A stretch of DNA of 34,377 nt, from contig JAAEMS010000009.1 in the NCBI GenBank assembly GCA_024225275.1, positions 1 to 34,377 on the forward strand, in the 5' to 3' direction. This document shows, in pieces, positions 31,418 to 34,377 of this stretch (the stretch's first letter is position 1; every line of letters begins with the position of its first letter). Made by a program: the position numbers and the translations under genes. Below the pieces are notes generated by a model. It had not been told where the DNA came from. It saw only the letters and a program-made list of their open reading frames with translations, and ran no database searches. The DNA comes from Actinomycetes bacterium. GTDB taxonomy: Bacteria; Actinomycetota; Acidimicrobiia; Acidimicrobiales; JAAEMS01.

Positions 31418-32731
31418 TCAGTTGTCGAGCCGGGAGCCCAGCTCCACGACACGGCGCTGGGTCTGACCCTCGTGTTCCCAGACAATGACGATCTCGTCAC
31501 CGGGCTCGTGTTCGCGGATGAGGCCGGCCACCACACTGGGGGTCGAGGCCGACTCACCCTCCACCTCGATGAGAACGTCACCGGCTTCGAGCCCAAGGTC
31601 GGCGGCGGCGGAACCGGGCACGACCTCGGCCACGAACGCTCCGTGGTCGGAGTTGATCTCGAACTCCTCGATCGTCTCGGGCGTGATCTCGTCGAGGGAG
31701 ATGGTGCTGACACCGAAGAAGGCGATCTCCGGCGCCTCGCCTTCGCGCAGGTCGTCGAGGATGGGCTTCACTGGGTCGATGGCGATGGCGAAACCGATGT
31801 TCTGGGCGTCTTCGATGATGGCCGTGTTGATACCCACCACCTCGCCGTCGGCATTGACCAAGGCCCCACCCGAGTTTCCCGGATTGATGGCGGCATCGGT
31901 CTGGATGAGGTTGCTGAGCGCGATCCCGGGCGCCTGGATGCTGCGGTCGCGGGCCGAGACGATGCCCAGGGTCACACTGGGTTTGCCGCCCAGGTTCAGG
32001 GCATTGCCGATGGCCAGCACCGGATCACCCACCCGGAGGTCGTCGGACACACCGAGCTGGGCTGGGGTCAGCTCGTTGACGTCGCGGATCCGGATCAAGG
32101 CCAGATCCTCCTCGGGGAGGGAATTGACGAGGTCGGCGGCCCGGGTCGAACCGTCGAACAGCACAACCGAGAGATCGGAGCCGCCCTCCACCACATGAGC
32201 GTTGGTGAGCACCAGGCCGTCGGACGAGATGATGACACCCGAGCCGGCCCCTTGACCGAAGAGACCGTTCTGGCCCAGGGAGCCCACCTCGATGGAGACC
32301 ACGCTGACCCTCACCCGCTCGAGAACACCCTGGATATCCATCCCCTCGCTGGACGCCAGCGGATCGACTCGGCGAGCCTGCGGAACCTCGCGAATCGTCT
32401 CGACCCGATCGGTGGGCCGGAAAGCCAACAACAGCCCACCCATTACCAGGGCGGCCACGATCGCCCCGAGACCGACCGCCAAGGCCAGCTCTCGTGGTGA
32501 TGATCGGGGCGGTTCGGACTCGGCACCGGGGGGCGGCGGAAGCGCCAGCGGGTCGCCCAACGGAGGGCCGGGCAAGGGTGGAGGAGGGGGCAAGGGTGGA
32601 GGAGGGGGCAAGGGCGGCGGTGTCGTGCCGACGGGAGGCGACGAGGAAGACGAGATGGGGGGCGACGACGGCCGCGACGTCGGGATCCAGGGTGATTCTT
32701 CGACTACCGGCCCTGACCCTTCGTCGCTCAC
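31418..32731 (-). CDS. HtrA/DegP-type membrane serine protease with PDZ domain
   Basis: 437 residues from GTG 32731, which has GGGGAG nine bases upstream; the longer frame to 32848 is rejected. The cytoplasmic N terminus is Ser/Pro-rich with LPPPPP repeats (40-68). A transmembrane helix (about 83-104) anchors an extracytoplasmic trypsin-like domain (about 130-315) with a complete triad: His179 in LTNAHVV, Asp209 in EDLALI and Ser287 in GNSGGA. A C-terminal PDZ domain (about 340-430; GAFVAEVVPGSAAADLGLEAGDVLIEVEG) follows. Such proteases degrade or sense misfolded envelope proteins, which suits the neighbouring ECF sigma/anti-sigma pair. This is the intact counterpart of the degenerate protein at 19486-20925. 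Confidence 0.92.
   Translation of the reverse strand: MSDEGSGPVVEESPWIPTSRPSSPPISSSSSPPVGTTPPPLPPPPPLPPPPPLPGPPLGDPLALPPPPGAESEPPRSSPRELALAVGLGAIVAALVMGGLLLAFRPTDRVETIREVPQARRVDPLASSEGMDIQGVLERVRVSVVSIEVGSLGQNGLFGQGAGSGVIISSDGLVLTNAHVVEGGSDLSVVLFDGSTRAADLVNSLPEEDLALIRIRDVNELTPAQLGVSDDLRVGDPVLAIGNALNLGGKPSVTLGIVSARDRSIQAPGIALSNLIQTDAAINPGNSGGALVNADGEVVGINTAIIEDAQNIGFAIAIDPVKPILDDLREGEAPEIAFFGVSTISLDEITPETIEEFEINSDHGAFVAEVVPGSAAADLGLEAGDVLIEVEGESASTPSVVAGLIREHEPGDEIVIVWEHEGQTQRRVVELGSRLDN
32571..32620. repeat. 18-bp tandem repeat encoding LPPPPP units
   Basis: Two exact 18-bp units (starting 32571 and 32589) and a third partial, diverged unit (32607 on). On the minus strand they encode repeated Leu-Pro5 in the cytoplasmic tail of the HtrA protease. 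Copy number may vary between strains by slippage. Confidence 0.75.
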
Positions 32732-32764
32732 CGCTGGCTTCTCCCCAGTCTTCCTGTGGAATCG

Positions 32765-32770
32765 AGTGTA
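32765..32770 (-). promoter_or_regulatory. Putative -10 element (TACACT) of the htrA gene
   Basis: TACACT on the minus strand, 33 bases before GTG 32731, which has a GGGGAG site. The arrangement is a normal short leader. Confidence 0.35.
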
Positions 32771-32899
32771 CGGACATCGCGCCAATGGGCAAGCACTCAG
32801 GACCCGAACAGGCCACCAGAACCGGCTCCGGAGGTGGTTTGACCACACGAGGGGTCCGAACGGCCTAGGCTGAGAGAATCAGGAAGTTCCATGCCCAGG

Positions 32900-32926
32900 G
32901 GAACTAGCCAGCTCCCCCCGACGTAG
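32900..32926 (+). promoter_or_regulatory. Possible ECF-sigma-type promoter of whiB
   Basis: GGAACT (32900-32905), then 16 bases, then CGTAG (32922-32926) resembles the GGAAC -35 and CGT-type -10 of ECF sigma promoters. The whiB ATG follows 27 bases later with its own ribosome binding site. An ECF sigma gene lies about 1 kb away. This is pattern matching only. Confidence 0.35.
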
Positions 32927-32953
32927 AACCCTGCAGCGAAGGGAAGGTAACCA

Positions 32954-33196
32954 ATGGACACCAACTGGATGAATGAAGGCCACTGCGCCGACAGCCCGCC
33001 AGAACTGTTCTTCCCGAGCGACGGGGTCGGCGTTGAGGTGGCGAAGAAGGTGTGCGTAGCCTGCCCGATGCAGGCCCGCTGCCTCGACTATGCGCTCGAG
33101 AACCGCATCGACCATGGCGTGTGGGGTGGCACCTCAGAACGGCAGCGGCGGCGCATTCTACGCAGCCGCCGGCTCTCGGTCATCGTCTCCCGCTAG
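32954..33196 (+). CDS. WhiB family iron-sulfur transcriptional regulator
   Basis: 80-residue actinobacteria-specific regulator. The four cysteines that hold the [4Fe-4S] cluster are Cys11, Cys34, Cys37 and Cys43 (C-x22-CxxC-x5-C), and the GVWGG turn (55-59) is followed by a basic stretch (RQRRRILRSRR) for DNA contact. WhiB proteins bind the primary sigma factor and respond to O2, NO or redox state. Size and motif fit the WhiB1/WhiB2-like group, but the exact subtype is not assigned. The start is ATG 32954 with GAAGG at about 32942-32946. The stop codon overlaps that of the convergent putative anti-sigma gene within one CTAG. Confidence 0.93.
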   Translation: MDTNWMNEGHCADSPPELFFPSDGVGVEVAKKVCVACPMQARCLDYALENRIDHGVWGGTSERQRRRILRSRRLSVIVSR

Positions 33197-33891
33197 CTGC
33201 CGGCAGGAAACCCGAACAGCTCCAGGCTCTCAGTCAAGGTTGCTTCGACGCGCTCGCTCACCGATCCTGCGTGGTCGATGTGATGGCCCAGGCCGGCGGC
33301 CACCTTGTCGACCTCGTCGGCTTGACCCCAGAAGGTGAACCGGTTGGCCCCGCGATCGAAGACCCAGGCTTTGCCCGCCGGCTCCCCGTGGTCGGGCCGG
33401 AGTTCGCGGTCGAACCCGGCTTCGGGGTGGCGGTTTCGATCCGCGATCCGGACCTTCACCTCTCCGTACCAGACGACCACGACGCCGGCTTCGATCATGA
33501 AGTCGTGACGGGCCCATCCGTTGACGCGGTCCGGAACGACGTCGGCCAGGTCAGGGCCTGGACCGTCGACGATCCGACCATCGGCGTCGGCTCCGAGCAC
33601 GACCAGCAACTGCTCGCCCGACTCGGCCGAACCGTCGATGGGGATGTCGAGGAGACCGCCCAACTCAGCTGACCGGTCAGAGCTGAACGACACGCCCAGG
33701 GCGGTGACGAGCGCGGCCACCGCACCGCCCAGCACCAACCGACCGGCGTACGCGGGCCGTTGATGGCCGACCAGCTTCTGGAAGTAGTCGGGCGGAGGTT
33801 CGACAGTGGGGAGCTCGCCCAGAGCCTGCCGGATCTCTTCCTCCCAGGGTTCGGCCCCCGGTCCGACATCGTCGGTGTTCTCGGTGGTCAT
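33193..33891 (-). CDS. Putative anti-sigma factor, single-pass membrane protein
   Basis: 232 residues. An acidic N-terminal cytoplasmic segment (1-48; WEEEIRQALGELPTVEPPPDYFQKL) has the helical, Pro-bounded look of an anti-sigma domain. A transmembrane helix (about 51-70) and an extracytoplasmic domain of about 160 residues follow. The ATG overlaps the sigma-factor stop as ATGA, the normal arrangement for an ECF sigma and its antagonist. I do not see the zinc-binding HxxxCxxC motif, so it is not a typical ZAS protein, and the role is inferred from position and topology. The external domain is not recognised. Its stop shares CTAG with the whiB stop. Confidence 0.65.
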   Translation of the reverse strand: MTTENTDDVGPGAEPWEEEIRQALGELPTVEPPPDYFQKLVGHQRPAYAGRLVLGGAVAALVTALGVSFSSDRSAELGGLLDIPIDGSAESGEQLLVVLGADADGRIVDGPGPDLADVVPDRVNGWARHDFMIEAGVVVVWYGEVKVRIADRNRHPEAGFDRELRPDHGEPAGKAWVFDRGANRFTFWGQADEVDKVAAGLGHHIDHAGSVSERVEATLTESLELFGFPAGS

Positions 33892-34377
33892 GCCATGATC
33901 GCTTCGCGGAGTCGGGAACGCCCCCGATGGATACGGCTGCGGACGGTGCCGATGGGGACTCCGATCATGTCGGCGATCTCCTGGTACGAGTAGCCGAGGA
34001 CATCGGAGAGCACGACGGCGGCCCGGTAGTCGTCGGGCAGGTCGCGTAGGGCATCCTGGAGATGTTGGGGCAGGCGCTCGAGCGATGCCGCCTCATCGGC
34101 CGGCGGCCCGCCGGCCACCACCCGGTCGGGGTCTTCGGGGAGGGGATCGGTGGGGCGGCGCTTCTTCTTGCGCACCCCGTCGAGAAAGGTGTTGGTGGTA
34201 ATCCGGGCCAGCCAACCTTCGAGATTGCCCGGCCGGTAGTTGGCCAATCCTCGTCGCACCCGCACCAACACCTCCTGTACCAGATCCTGCGTGTCGTGGT
34301 GGTTCCCGGTGAGGCGGTAGGCGACGGAGTAGAGGAAGCGTCCATGGGTCTGGGCAATCTCCTCCCAGGTTGGGACC
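33888..34377 (-). CDS. ECF RNA polymerase sigma factor (5' partial)
   Basis: Sigma-70 family protein of the extracytoplasmic-function class, cut by the window end. Region 2 is present (HGRFLYSVAYRLTGN, then DTQDLVQEVLVRV and LEGWLARITTNTFLDGVRKKKRRP). Region 4 has the helix-turn-helix (LPDDYRAAVVLSDVLGYSYQEIADMIGVPIGTVRSRIHRGR), which reads the -35 element. The linker between them is Pro/Asp-rich. The frame is open to the last base, and region 2 begins before any start codon in view, so codon 34271 is internal. It resembles the SigE group of actinobacteria, which controls envelope-stress genes including htrA; the nearby HtrA protease fits. It is coupled to the putative anti-sigma gene through an ATGA overlap. 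Confidence 0.92.
   Translation of the reverse strand, partial: VPTWEEIAQTHGRFLYSVAYRLTGNHHDTQDLVQEVLVRVRRGLANYRPGNLEGWLARITTNTFLDGVRKKKRRPTDPLPEDPDRVVAGGPPADEAASLERLPQHLQDALRDLPDDYRAAVVLSDVLGYSYQEIADMIGVPIGTVRSRIHRGRSRLREAIMA

Noticed and set aside
1..34377. Search by eye for CRISPR repeats, tRNA or rRNA genes, transposases and phage integration sites
   Set aside because: None seen on either strand. The only tandem DNA repeat is the short 18-bp one in htrA, and the MuF-like motif is part of a chromosomal coiled-coil gene with no other phage genes around.

Overview
The window is high-GC DNA, densely packed with genes on both strands, and reads as a chromosomal segment of an actinobacterium. 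A WhiB regulator, a UPF0182 membrane protein, a YlbL-type PDZ/Lon protease, a DUF2342 (zincin_2, F420-associated) protein, a ppk-mutT pair and many GTG starts support this. The mix, with a DivIVA-like protein ending in a phage MuF-like motif, is most reminiscent of Acidimicrobiia, but that placement is inference. I see no tRNA, rRNA, CRISPR array, intact insertion sequence or prophage.

Layout. 1-3.6 kb: a threonine aldolase cut by the window edge, then an SDR oxidoreductase, an MFS transporter and a hotdog thioesterase on the + strand. 3.7-8.9 kb: a lipoprotein with two FKBP domains, a convergent DUF2207 membrane protein and a divergent UvrD-like helicase. 8.8-16.1 kb: a minus-strand block of envelope genes (YlbL protease, DivIVA/MuF-like coiled-coil protein, UPF0182 protein, and a two-helix membrane protein with an apparent frameshift). 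UPF0182, YlbL, DUF2342 and a UvrD helicase also lie close together in mycobacteria. 16-18.7 kb: two small unknown proteins, a HEAT-repeat protein and MreB. 18.7-23.3 kb: moaE and a small membrane protein upstream of mreB, a degenerate trypsin/PDZ protein, an NAD-dependent epimerase-like protein and the DUF2342 protein.

23.3-24.3 kb is a patch of broken genes: a phytanoyl-CoA dioxygenase fragment, the C-terminal part of an aminoglycoside phosphotransferase and the C-terminal half of an acylphosphatase. 24.3-27.3 kb: an MFS-like membrane protein and an M48 (Ste24-type) protease. 27.4-31.3 kb: polyphosphate kinase followed by a MutT-like NUDIX hydrolase, and a ROK-family glucokinase behind a small unknown gene. 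31.4-34.4 kb: an HtrA-type serine protease, WhiB, a putative anti-sigma protein and an ECF sigma factor cut by the window end. This last block reads as an envelope/redox stress cluster.

Two kinds of start recur. Some genes have a Shine-Dalgarno sequence (ppk, htrA, whiB, several small genes). Many others have none, but carry a TANNNT hexamer (TACGAT, TATCAT, TAGCAT, TACCGT) 6-9 bases before the start codon, as expected for leaderless transcripts. I used this to choose several starts. The points most worth a second look are the DivIVA/MuF-like fusion, the leaderless architecture, the cluster of gene remnants, the trypsin-like protein that has lost its catalytic residues, and the ROK kinase that seems to start at CTG.
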